This document shows, piece by piece, positions 8,885-16,969 of a stretch of DNA of 64,000 nt. The stretch covers positions 248,001 to 312,000 of the forward strand of contig JAQTZV010000001.1 of NCBI GenBank assembly GCA_028687585.1. Direction: 5' to 3'. The translations under genes were made by a program, and so were the position numbers. Source of the DNA: Desulfuromonadaceae bacterium. GTDB lineage: Bacteria > Desulfobacterota > Desulfuromonadia > Geobacterales > Pseudopelobacteraceae. The notes beneath the pieces are model-generated. The model did not search any database. It was not told the DNA's origin and saw nothing but the letters and a program-made list of their open reading frames with translations. Every line of letters begins with the position of its first letter. Position 1 is the first letter of the stretch.

Positions 8885-9166
8885 CTATTGACATGTATCA
8901 GTCAAAAATTGAACACCCATGCTGACCGAGTCAAATCTGACTACCTTGCAGGTATGCTTAATAGGACATGAATCGGCATCGTCGCAGAGCATCATTCTGC
9001 AGATATCACCTACTTCAAAGTTTGCAATAACACCATCTCTCACGTGTATTAAAGCGCCGCCAAGTGAGATGTCCTGTAATACCGCTCCATGAGTGTTGCC
9101 AGCCCCATCCGTTACGACACACTCCGAATCACTCTTGATTCTAATATACTGTCTCTGGTTAGCCAT
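8885..9166 (-). CDS. PilZ domain protein, c-di-GMP receptor
   Basis: 93-residue single-domain PilZ protein. The two c-di-GMP motifs are visible: RxxxR at residues 5-9 (RQYIR) and DISLGG at about 32-37. Several Cys occur in the second half (CRMMLCDDADSC...CKVV), which is unusual but not diagnostic. It is convergent with the flavoenzyme gene, only 6 bp away, and lies downstream of the ATPase gene on the minus strand. It probably changes partner behaviour on binding c-di-GMP; the partner is unknown. Confidence 0.8.
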   Translation of the reverse strand: MANQRQYIRIKSDSECVVTDGAGNTHGAVLQDISLGGALIHVRDGVIANFEVGDICRMMLCDDADSCPIKHTCKVVRFDSVSMGVQFLTDTCQ

Positions 9167-9194
9167 GTGTGATCCTTTTTATGCACTATTTACG

Positions 9195-9938
9195 TCAGGT
9201 AGTAGACCAGATTCCTATTCCCATCTCAAGCGGAATGTCTTTTTTCCCCGCAAAGAAATTTTTCAACTGAAGCTTGTCATCACTCAGCTGAATGCCGACC
9301 TCAACGCCATGAAATACATCTGAAGAGCTGGTGCCATTCGAGAGCATGAGAACAGAGGTGTTCAGTTGGCGCAGGGTTCGATAAAACTCGGTGATATTCT
9401 TTATGTTTTCCGGAAAGAAATCTTCGATTGGATCGAGCACGACAAGCTTTACTTTGTAGTATTCGCAGAACTTCAGCAGATGGGCGAGGGTTTTGGTATG
9501 GCACCCCGCTGCATCGATGAGATTAGACTGGATTCCATAACAATCATCGCACATTGAGATACAGGTCAGATTGTCTCCATTTTGCCGCAGCCTGGAATTG
9601 AAATCAGGTTCTGATTTCTGCCACTCACGACAGAGTCGTTTAAAACGGCGACAATTATCATCATCCGTATCCTGGGCGCTCAGATAAATCACGTGTCCCT
9701 GTTGACCAGGGTACTTCCCGAGAAACGAGATTCCGAGTGCGACCGACATTGCGGCTTGCATTGCCAGGGTAGACTTGCCGTAGATGCCGTTCGTCTTGAG
9801 ACAGACCAGCGATTTATCCGGAATAATTTCCGAGATGGTATACTCCTCCGCTTTCGGAGGAAACAGCTCCCGATTCATCCACTCCGTAATACCGATATGT
9901 CTGGCAAACGGGTTGTCTTCCGTCATGTGTAATGCCAT
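9195..9938 (-). CDS. RecA/RepA-like AAA ATPase
   Basis: 247 residues from the ATG at 9938, preceded by GAGGAG; the frame reaches an upstream ATG at 9968 without such a site. The P-loop region reads NGIYGKSTLAMQAA, then GHVIYLSAQDTDDD as the Walker-B-adjacent strand and VKLVVLDPIEDFF as a further acidic strand. This matches RepA/DnaB-like AAA_25 ATPases of plasmids and phages. The P-loop lacks the usual first Gly of GxxxxGKS. It lies between DUF2786 and PilZ genes on the same strand. Origin from an integrated element is possible but no integrase is seen nearby. Confidence 0.65.
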   Translation of the reverse strand: MALHMTEDNPFARHIGITEWMNRELFPPKAEEYTISEIIPDKSLVCLKTNGIYGKSTLAMQAAMSVALGISFLGKYPGQQGHVIYLSAQDTDDDNCRRFKRLCREWQKSEPDFNSRLRQNGDNLTCISMCDDCYGIQSNLIDAAGCHTKTLAHLLKFCEYYKVKLVVLDPIEDFFPENIKNITEFYRTLRQLNTSVLMLSNGTSSSDVFHGVEVGIQLSDDKLQLKNFFAGKKDIPLEMGIGIWSTT

Positions 9939-9975
9939 GGGTGTCTCCTCGTAATCATAAGCAAACAAAAAATCG

Positions 9976-10677
9976 TCAGGAGCGATGGCCGAGGCGCTGA
10001 CGAGAGTCAGAGACGGTGACTCCGTGGTGGAGGCCTATCGTTCCGCCGTCAGTCTGCCCGCAGCTATAGGCGTTACTGTTGATGTAGCTCCTGCGGCTGT
10101 GCCTTGTGCGAATATTCCCGATCTCGTTCATCGCCTGCCTGATCAACCCTTCCTTGACCGGAACCAGAGCGCCGGGGGTAACCGGGGTAAGCACTTTCTG
10201 CTCTCTCAGGCGGGTAGTGATGGTGGATACCGCTCCCAGATAATATGAGTGACGCATCAGTTCACGGTGGCGGTTGGCAATTGTGCCGGTGGCATGCCGC
10301 TTCATATAGCTGCTGCAGAGCTTTCTGACGGTTCGGTCCAGATAGGTGAAGGTATAAACGGCGACCTGCACATCTGCTCCAACGCCGATAAAGGTCAATT
10401 TACCGGTGGCAGGATGGTGGACCGCCTGACAGTCGAAGGCGCTGCTGACTCCGGCACTCAGATGACGCAGCCATTTCGGCAGACTCTTTGCCGCGGTGGT
10501 TTCCACTTTGTCGGCCCTGTCCGGCCGGTGAGACGCTTCGATATCGGCCATGGCCAGGTTGTGTTCTGACAGCAACCGCTGGGCGTGGCCGGCGGCAAGG
10601 GCCGCCTCGTGCTCATTGCTGGAATTTGCCAGGGCCAGCAGTTTCTTGATTTTTTCGATTATTGCCGGTGTTTGCAT
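9976..10677 (-). CDS. DUF2786 domain protein
   Basis: 233-residue protein with an N-terminal DUF2786 motif (IEKIKKLLALANSSNEHEAALAA, about residues 7-30, then a helix ending LLSEHNLAM). The rest is basic and contains several His and Cys, without a recognised catalytic site. DUF2786 proteins are common in mobile elements and have no established function. The start codon directly follows the EamA stop codon in the same frame (TAG then ATG), so translation is probably coupled. Confidence 0.7.
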   Translation of the reverse strand: MQTPAIIEKIKKLLALANSSNEHEAALAAGHAQRLLSEHNLAMADIEASHRPDRADKVETTAAKSLPKWLRHLSAGVSSAFDCQAVHHPATGKLTFIGVGADVQVAVYTFTYLDRTVRKLCSSYMKRHATGTIANRHRELMRHSYYLGAVSTITTRLREQKVLTPVTPGALVPVKEGLIRQAMNEIGNIRTRHSRRSYINSNAYSCGQTDGGTIGLHHGVTVSDSRQRLGHRS

Positions 10678-11589
10678 CTAATTGCCCCGCTTTAAGTACG
10701 AACTGATCAACCGGCTCTCGACACTCAATCGGAACAGCAGCGGCAGGAGCGCCGCCAGAAAGATGATGCCGCAACCGATCCATTCCCGGCCATTCAACCG
10801 CTCACCCAGGACGAAAAATCCGGCAATCAGACTCCAGACCGGGTCGAGGGTGTAGACCAATCCTGCCCGGGTGGGGGTGACGTAGCGTTGATACAGATTC
10901 TGCAGGGTGAAGCAGAACACCGTCGGGAAGACCGCACAGTAGATAATTGACATGACGGCGGGAGTAGTGACACTGAAAGCGGGGAGGGGGAGCAGCAGCA
11001 TGGCGGTTCCGGCGATCAGCGACACCGTGGCAAACTGCACGAGGGTGATCAGAAACACATCATCGTTCTTCAATACTTTGGAGACCGAGATGATGTGGAT
11101 GGCGATCATAAACGCGCAGAATGTCGAGAGGAGGTCGCCGCGATTGAAGCCGCTGCCGCCTCCGGTTGCCAGCAGTACGATCCCGGCAACTGCCAGAGCA
11201 ATGCCGGCCATGTTGACCCGCCCGATCCGGTCGCGCCAGACAATCGAGGTGATCACCGGGATGAAGAGTACGAACAGGTTGTTGAGAATGCCGGCCCGCG
11301 AGATGCTGGTGCCCTGGATGCCGAAGACGAAGCTCAGATTGGTCAAGCCGAGGGCGATACCGACCGTCATGCCGCGAATTACTGTGCCGGAATCAAGTCT
11401 GTTCAAGCGCCTGGAGCAGACGACCAGCATAATTGCCGTTGCGAGAATGAATCTGGTCAGGACAAACAATTGTGGTGGGATCGTGGCAACACCGATTTTG
11501 GTGAAGAGAAAGCTCCCTCCCCAGAAAAAAGTGGTCAGTACCAGAAAAAAATAGACCCGGTTCATCGCGGGCGTTGTCGGGTTTGTCAT
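10678..11589 (-). CDS. EamA-family (DMT superfamily) transporter
   Basis: 303 residues from ATG 11589, which overlaps the mutT stop by 4 bp. An in-frame ATG at 11688 lies inside mutT and is unlikely. About ten membrane segments form two EamA halves; FFWGGSFLFTKIG begins the first and NLYQRYVTPTRAGLVYTLDPVWSLI marks the second. Members export amino acids, metabolites or drugs; the substrate is not predictable. It is the second gene of a minus-strand run mutT-EamA-DUF2786-ATPase-PilZ. Confidence 0.85.
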   Translation of the reverse strand: MTNPTTPAMNRVYFFLVLTTFFWGGSFLFTKIGVATIPPQLFVLTRFILATAIMLVVCSRRLNRLDSGTVIRGMTVGIALGLTNLSFVFGIQGTSISRAGILNNLFVLFIPVITSIVWRDRIGRVNMAGIALAVAGIVLLATGGGSGFNRGDLLSTFCAFMIAIHIISVSKVLKNDDVFLITLVQFATVSLIAGTAMLLLPLPAFSVTTPAVMSIIYCAVFPTVFCFTLQNLYQRYVTPTRAGLVYTLDPVWSLIAGFFVLGERLNGREWIGCGIIFLAALLPLLFRLSVESRLISSYLKRGN

Positions 11590-11996
11590 AGTGTGGCGTT
11601 CTCTGCGATAACGGCCATATATTCCCTGATTACCGGCAGGTCGGCTGCGGCCCAATCCAGTTCCGGCATCTGTTGCGGTTCCAGCCACTTCAGGGCGTGG
11701 TGCTCATGCATGGTAACGGTGCCCCCCGTCAATCGGCAGGTGAAAGGGTAAAGTGTGACGGTGAACTCCGGATAGCTGTGGGTAGCAGGTGAGAGCGCGC
11801 TGCCGATGAAGATGCTCACGCCAAGTTCTTCTCTCAGTTCACGGGTCAGGCACTCCTCCGCTGTTTCCCCGACTTCAATTTTACCGCCGGGAAATTCCCA
11901 TTTGAGCGGCAGCGTCATCGTTGTGCTGCGCTGAGCCGCGAGCACGGTTCCTTCTTTCTCGATGAGGGCACAGGCCACATGGAGATGGCGTTTCAT
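11586..11996 (-). CDS. mutT: Nudix hydrolase, MutT-like 8-oxo-dGTP diphosphatase
   Basis: 136-residue Nudix protein. The Nudix box spans about residues 38-60 (GGKIEVGETAEECLTRELREELGV) with all conserved Glu and Gly. The length and the N-terminal pattern VACALIEKEGTVLAAQRS fit MutT or the CTP pyrophosphohydrolase NudG; these cannot be separated by eye. Likely role is removal of oxidised nucleoside triphosphates. It is the first gene of the minus-strand run and lies back-to-back with the Ehr-1 operon, 212 bp from its regulator start. Confidence 0.85.
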   Translation of the reverse strand: MKRHLHVACALIEKEGTVLAAQRSTTMTLPLKWEFPGGKIEVGETAEECLTRELREELGVSIFIGSALSPATHSYPEFTVTLYPFTCRLTGGTVTMHEHHALKWLEPQQMPELDWAAADLPVIREYMAVIAENATL

Positions 11997-12111
11997 CGGC
12001 TGCCCCGCTCTTGATTTTTCGCTATCAGCCGCAGTCGTATGCCTGCCCGTCTTTCGTTCATAATTGCGCCTTTTATGGAAGTTTTGTGCTAATAAACGTC
12101 AGAAAATGCAA

Positions 12112-12140
12112 TTGACGTTTCATTGGTAATAACATATTGT
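12112..12140 (+). promoter_or_regulatory. Sigma-70-type promoter candidate for the Ehr-1 operon
   Basis: TTGACG at 12112-12117 and TATTGT at 12135-12140 are 17 nt apart. The box is about 70 nt upstream of the regulator start at 12209 and overlaps the more upstream in-frame ATG at 12137, which argues against that start. Confidence 0.45.
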
Positions 12141-12208
12141 TTCGGGCGCGTCAGTCAGAAATACCGGCAATTGGCGATAAAAATGCAATCCAGTCGGAGT
12201 GTCTTGAA

Positions 12209-12886
12209 ATGTATTTAAAAGTAGCCGAGCTTGCAAAAGCTGCCGGCGTGAATGAAAAAACGGTATTGTTCTGGATTAGAGATATGGGGCTTCCGGCACA
12301 CAAGCAGGATGACCGTTATAGCATCAACAGGGTTGATCTGCTTGAATGGGCCACGACAACCGGGATTTCGATTCCGCCGGAAATATTTGTCGTCCATAAC
12401 GATCCGAACCGCCCGACAGCCGTTTCGGATGCACTTCAGTCAGGTGGTATTTTTTACGACCTGCCGGGTGATACTCCCGAATCGGCGCTCCGGGAGGTTG
12501 TGTCACGGCTACAGTTGCCCCCCGGACTTGATCCTGACTTTTTGTTGCAGACCCTTCTGGCCCGGGAAGCACTTGGCTCTACGGCTCTTGGTAATGGCAT
12601 CGCCATTCCGCACGTGCGCAATCCGATTGTCGGGGCGGCCGGAGAGTCGGCTATCAGCCTCTGTTTTCTCAAAAATCCGATAGACTTTGAAGCTGTTGAC
12701 GGACTGCCGGTGACGATTCTCTTTACGCTGGTGACACCCAATGTAAAGGCGCATCTGCAGCTGCTGGCAAAGCTCGCGTTTCTGCTGCATGATCAACCTT
12801 TTCAGGAACTGCTCCATCGTGCCAACAGTGAAGCCGAGATTATGACGACGATTCGCGCGCTGGAGGAACAAAAAATCAGGAGGTAG
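12209..12886 (+). CDS. Excisionase-like HTH fused to PTS EIIA (PtsN-like) domain
   Basis: 225 residues from ATG 12209 (GGAG 9 nt upstream). Residues 1-55 form a MerR/excisionase-type DNA-binding domain (KVAELAKAAGVNEKTVLFWIRDMGLPA). After a linker with a Pro-rich segment, residues about 82-225 form a type-2 EIIA domain with the phosphorylatable His in GNGIAIPHVRNP (H135). EIIA-Ntr proteins receive phosphate from NPr and act by protein contact. Fusion to an HTH suggests a phosphorylation-responsive transcription factor. Only 7 bp separate it from the first Ehr-1 membrane subunit, whose ribosome-binding site overlaps its stop codon, so it is part of the operon. Confidence 0.8.
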   Translation: MYLKVAELAKAAGVNEKTVLFWIRDMGLPAHKQDDRYSINRVDLLEWATTTGISIPPEIFVVHNDPNRPTAVSDALQSGGIFYDLPGDTPESALREVVSRLQLPPGLDPDFLLQTLLAREALGSTALGNGIAIPHVRNPIVGAAGESAISLCFLKNPIDFEAVDGLPVTILFTLVTPNVKAHLQLLAKLAFLLHDQPFQELLHRANSEAEIMTTIRALEEQKIRR

Positions 12887-12893
12887 CCGCGTC

Positions 12894-14903
12894 ATGGTGC
12901 AGGAGTTGTTTGCCCCGAGTTCCCTGATACTTATCGCCACGCTGCTGGCCGCTATTTCCGGTGTGCCGTTGTTATTACCCTGGCTGCTGCCTGCCGCACG
13001 GGCCCAGTTGTTGTCAGTTGCTGTTCTGCTTGCCGCCGCATGCACCGGCTTGACCGGCACGGTCCTGCTACTCCTCTCTGGCAGCACGACACTGTTTGAA
13101 CTTGCCTGGACGCTGCCGTTCGGTCCGGCCCGGTTTGGTGTTGATCCGCTCTCCGCCTGGTTTCTTCTCCCCATTTTTTTCATCTCCGGCTGCGCCGCAC
13201 TCTATGCGCGTTCCTACTGGCACGCCGATCACCATTGTGACACGGTGCGCAAGGTGACCTTCTTTTTCGGCGTGATGACCGCCAGTATGAGCGCTGTTGT
13301 GCTGGCTCGTGACGGAATTAGTTTCCTGTTTGCCTGGGAGATCATGGCGCTCTCTGCCTACTTTCTTGTCTCCGCTGAAGATGAAAAGCCGGAGGTCAAC
13401 GAAGCCGGCACCCTCTACATGATTACCACCCACACCGGGACGCTCGGCCTGTTTGCCCTCTTTCCGCTATTGAATCTGCTGAGCGGTTCCTGGCTGTTTC
13501 CCGCTCCGGCGTCCATACATGCTTCTTCCGGATTGTCTACGGCAGTTTTCCTGGCTGCCCTGTTTGCTTTCGGTATGAAGGCCGGTATCATGCCGCTTCA
13601 TATCTGGCTTCCGTCGGCCCACGCCAATGCCCCCAGTCATATCTCCGCAGCCATGTCGGGGGTGATTCTTAAGATCGGGGTGTATGGACTGATACGAACG
13701 CTCTCGTTCTTCCACGATATACCGCTCTGGTGGGGCGGCTCGGTACTGACCCTCGGGGCTGTTTCCGGAGTGGCGGGCGTTGCCTTTGCGATTGGACAGC
13801 ACGATCTGAAACGGTTGCTGGCGTATCATAGTATCGAAAACATCGGCATCATCTTTATGGGACTGGGGGTGGCGCTGGTCGGGCAAAAGGTCGGTTCTCC
13901 TGCGATGATGCTGCTCGGCATGAGCGGGGCGCTGCTGCATGTTCTCAATCATGCCACCTTTAAAGCGCTGCTCTTTCTGGGAGCCGGTTCAGTCATTCAT
14001 GCTACCGGCAGTCGTGAAATCGATCTGATGGGGGGGGTAGCACGACGACTCCCGTATACCGCCCTGTTATTCGGGATCGGCGCGGTGGCTATCTGCGGCC
14101 TGCCGCCGCTCAACGGGTTTGTCAGCGAGCTGTTGATATACCTCGGTCTCTTTCAGGGAATTCAGGGCGAGGGGTGGGCGGCAGCAGCTGCAGCATTGGC
14201 GGCGCCGGCGCTGGCACTGGTTGGCGGGTTGGCGGTCGCCTGCTTTGTCAAAGTGTACGGCATCGTATTTTTGGGAGTACCTCGCGCAGGGGCGTATGCG
14301 CCACGCCACGAGGCTGGGTGGCAGATGCTGCTGCCGATGCTGCTGCTGGGACTGCTCTGTCTTGCCATCGGTCTGGCGCCAGGAGCGGTGACCAGGCCGC
14401 TGCAGCTGGTCAGTCTGTCGATCCTTCCCGCAGCGGTCAGAACAGAGGGACTCCCGCTAAAGGAGCTGCTGCCGACGACGATGATTTCGCTTTCCGGGGT
14501 GCTGCTGCTCGTTCTCATCTCGATTGTTGCCGTCTGGTATCGCCGTCGCCTGGCGGGGAGTGTCTCCAGCGAAACCGTCACCTGGGGGTGCGGCTATCAA
14601 CGTCCGGCACCCCGAATGCAATACAGCGCATCATCGTTTGCAGAGATGCTGACGTCTATTTTTGCGTTTGTTCTTAAACCGCACTGTCACCAACCGGAAG
14701 GAATCACCGGACTTTTCCCCCGTACGTCTCGTTTTTTCAGCCATGTCCCGGAAGCGGTGCTGGAACTGGTGTACACTCCGGCCCTGGAGCGTCTCTATGA
14801 ACGTTTCCTTCCGATCCGCCGTATGCAGAACGGTATCCTGCAGCAGTATGTCCTCTATATACTGATAACGCTGGTCGTACTTTTTTTGAGTGATTACCGG
14901 TAG
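12894..14903 (+). CDS. Ehr-1 antiporter-like subunit A (HyfB/NuoL-like)
   Basis: 669-residue membrane protein of the Mrp/NuoL/HyfB family with about 14-16 membrane helices. Residues of the ion pathway are kept: Glu in AWEIMALSAY, Lys in FGMKAGIMPLHIWLP, Lys in SGVILKIGVYG, the QHDLKRLLAYHSIENIGII helix, and Lys in LNHATFKALLFLGAG. The C-terminal GCGYQRPAPRMQYS segment is typical of HyfB-type rather than NuoL proteins. It is the first of two such genes in tandem. Predicted role is proton or sodium translocation in a hydrogenase-like membrane arm. Confidence 0.9.
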   Translation: MVQELFAPSSLILIATLLAAISGVPLLLPWLLPAARAQLLSVAVLLAAACTGLTGTVLLLLSGSTTLFELAWTLPFGPARFGVDPLSAWFLLPIFFISGCAALYARSYWHADHHCDTVRKVTFFFGVMTASMSAVVLARDGISFLFAWEIMALSAYFLVSAEDEKPEVNEAGTLYMITTHTGTLGLFALFPLLNLLSGSWLFPAPASIHASSGLSTAVFLAALFAFGMKAGIMPLHIWLPSAHANAPSHISAAMSGVILKIGVYGLIRTLSFFHDIPLWWGGSVLTLGAVSGVAGVAFAIGQHDLKRLLAYHSIENIGIIFMGLGVALVGQKVGSPAMMLLGMSGALLHVLNHATFKALLFLGAGSVIHATGSREIDLMGGVARRLPYTALLFGIGAVAICGLPPLNGFVSELLIYLGLFQGIQGEGWAAAAAALAAPALALVGGLAVACFVKVYGIVFLGVPRAGAYAPRHEAGWQMLLPMLLLGLLCLAIGLAPGAVTRPLQLVSLSILPAAVRTEGLPLKELLPTTMISLSGVLLLVLISIVAVWYRRRLAGSVSSETVTWGCGYQRPAPRMQYSASSFAEMLTSIFAFVLKPHCHQPEGITGLFPRTSRFFSHVPEAVLELVYTPALERLYERFLPIRRMQNGILQQYVLYILITLVVLFLSDYR

Positions 14904-14926
14904 TAGCTGACAGATGAGGTTTCCGC

Positions 14927-16969
14927 ATGCCCGCACCTCTCGACATAGCCGGTTTTTCGGTGCTGCTGCTCCTGGTGCTGGCCGTAGCTGCGCCGCTTCT
15001 CCGGTCGGTTCGCACGCTCCAGATTACTCTTGCGTTTTCTTTGGCTGCGGTGGCATCCATGGCTGCAGTAGTAGCGGGGGGGATGACAGTGGCAGATGGT
15101 TCAGTTGCCTCTGCAGCCATGACTCTTGGTATCCCGGGACTCCCCTTTCATCTGCGCCTTGACCCGCTGGCCGGTTTCTTTCTGGTCGTAATCGGCCTTA
15201 TGGGCTTTTTCGTTTCGATCTATTCGATCGGCTACGTCAAGGGGTATGGCGGCCAGCGCTCGATGACGCAGATGATCTGTTTTTACACGCTCTTTCTGGC
15301 CGGTATGCTGCTGGTGGTGCTGGCGGATGATGCCTATTTCTTTCTGGTGGCGTGGGAGTTGATGGCGGCTGCCTCATATTTTCTGGTCATGTATGAAGAT
15401 GAAAAGGGGGAAAACCGGCGCGCCGCTTTTCTGTATCTGCTGATCGCCCATGTCGGGGCGCTTGCTATTCTGCTGGCCTTCGGCGTCATGGCGGGGCAGA
15501 GCGGCCGGCCGGTCTTCGACGGCTACACCTTCGATGCCATGCGCACGGCACAGCTCACTCCCGGCTGGGCTGCGGCCGCCTTCTTTCTGGCCTTTTTCGG
15601 TTTTGCCGCCAAGGCCGGTGTTATCCCGCTGCATGTCTGGCTGCCGGAGGCGCATCCGGTAGCTCCTTCCAATATCTCGGCCCTGATGAGCGGCGTCATG
15701 CTCAAAACTTCCATCTACGGCATCTGCCGCTTTGCCTTTGACTTTATCAAAATTTTCCCCTGGTGGTGGGGGGGGATCGTGCTGGTACTGGGACTGATCT
15801 CGGCGGTCATGGGAGTGCTGTATGCCCTGATGCAGCACGATCTGAAGCGCCTTCTGGCCTATCACTCGGTTGAAAATATCGGCATCATCCTGATCGGACT
15901 GGGGCTGTCGATGATATTTGCCGCCTTTCATCTGCCGACTCTGGCCGCTCTGGCGCTGGTTGCCGCCCTGTATCACACCCTCAACCATGCCGTGTTCAAG
16001 GGGCTGCTCTTCATGGGTGCCGGGGCGGTGCTGCACGCCACTCACGAGCGCAACATGGAGGAGATGGGCGGGCTGATCCATCGCATGCCATGGACGGCAC
16101 CGCTCTTTCTGGTCGGCTGTGTCTCCATCTCGGCACTCCCCCCCTTCAACGGCTTTGTCTCGGAATGGCTGACCTTTCAGGCTTTCCTGCTCTCACCATC
16201 GCTGCCGCATCCACTGTTGAAGCTGCTGATCCCGTTGGGGGCTGCGATGCTGGCACTGACCGGGGCACTGGCTGCGGCCTGCTTCGTCAAGGTCTTCGGA
16301 GTCGTCTTTCTGGGGCAGTGGCGCGGTCACCAGAAGCCTGAGCGCATCCATGAAGTTGGTCCGTCAATGCGTGCCGGTATGCTGCTGGCGTCAATTTCCT
16401 GCCTGCTCCTCGGAATTTTTCCGACCTGGGTCATCGGATGGCTCGATACAATCCCGGAACAGCTCTGTGGCGGCAGGTTGGCAGAGTCTGCCGGAAAATT
16501 CGGCTGGATGTGGCTGACGCCGATAGCTCACGGGCGCGCCTCCTATTCCGGTCCGATGGTTTTTATCGGGATTCTGGCGGTGGTCGCTGTGACCTGGCTG
16601 CTGCTGCATGCCCACGCGACCAGCTCCCGGCGTGTACCTGTCTGGGATTGCGGTTTTGCCAGGTTGACACCCCGCATGCAGTATACCGCCTCCGCCTTTT
16701 CCATGCCGATCCGGCGGGTCCTCGGTTTTCTGTTTGCGGTGCGCGAACAGGTAGAGGTCGTACCGCACACCAACCACCCCTCCCTCCCCGGCAGCCTGCA
16801 GTATCGTCTACGGATCAGAGATCGCTTCTGGAACTGGCTCTACGTGCCGCAAGGTGATGCGGCCTACTGGATAGCGCGCCAGGTCGGCAGGCTGCAGCAG
16901 GGTCGCATCCAGATTTACCTGCTCTATTCCTTTGTAACCCTGATTGTTCTGCTGGTGTTTCTGGGATGA
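14927..16969 (+). CDS. Ehr-1 antiporter-like subunit B (HyfB/NuoL-like)
   Basis: 680-residue paralogue of the preceding subunit, also HyfB-like. Ion-path residues are intact: VAWELMAAASYFLV, FAAKAGVIPLHVWLPEAHP, SGVMLKTSIYG, QHDLKRLLAYHSVENIGII and LNHAVFKGLLFMGAG. The C-terminus has DCGFARLTPRMQYT in place of GCGYQ. The divergence from subunit A shows two distinct pumping modules rather than a recent duplication. The stop overlaps the next ATG by 4 bp. Confidence 0.9.
   Translation: MPAPLDIAGFSVLLLLVLAVAAPLLRSVRTLQITLAFSLAAVASMAAVVAGGMTVADGSVASAAMTLGIPGLPFHLRLDPLAGFFLVVIGLMGFFVSIYSIGYVKGYGGQRSMTQMICFYTLFLAGMLLVVLADDAYFFLVAWELMAAASYFLVMYEDEKGENRRAAFLYLLIAHVGALAILLAFGVMAGQSGRPVFDGYTFDAMRTAQLTPGWAAAAFFLAFFGFAAKAGVIPLHVWLPEAHPVAPSNISALMSGVMLKTSIYGICRFAFDFIKIFPWWWGGIVLVLGLISAVMGVLYALMQHDLKRLLAYHSVENIGIILIGLGLSMIFAAFHLPTLAALALVAALYHTLNHAVFKGLLFMGAGAVLHATHERNMEEMGGLIHRMPWTAPLFLVGCVSISALPPFNGFVSEWLTFQAFLLSPSLPHPLLKLLIPLGAAMLALTGALAAACFVKVFGVVFLGQWRGHQKPERIHEVGPSMRAGMLLASISCLLLGIFPTWVIGWLDTIPEQLCGGRLAESAGKFGWMWLTPIAHGRASYSGPMVFIGILAVVAVTWLLLHAHATSSRRVPVWDCGFARLTPRMQYTASAFSMPIRRVLGFLFAVREQVEVVPHTNHPSLPGSLQYRLRIRDRFWNWLYVPQGDAAYWIARQVGRLQQGRIQIYLLYSFVTLIVLLVFLG

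Noticed and set aside
12894-14903. Annotation as NADH dehydrogenase (complex I) subunits
   Set aside because: There are no NuoEFG, NuoA or NuoJ genes, and the HyfE-type subunit and the HyfB-type C-termini point to the hydrogenase-related branch.
16391-16777. Long antisense frames inside the Ehr membrane-subunit genes
   Set aside because: They are low-complexity Gln/His/Arg-rich translations opposite GC-rich membrane genes and have no ribosome-binding sites; shadows of the real genes.
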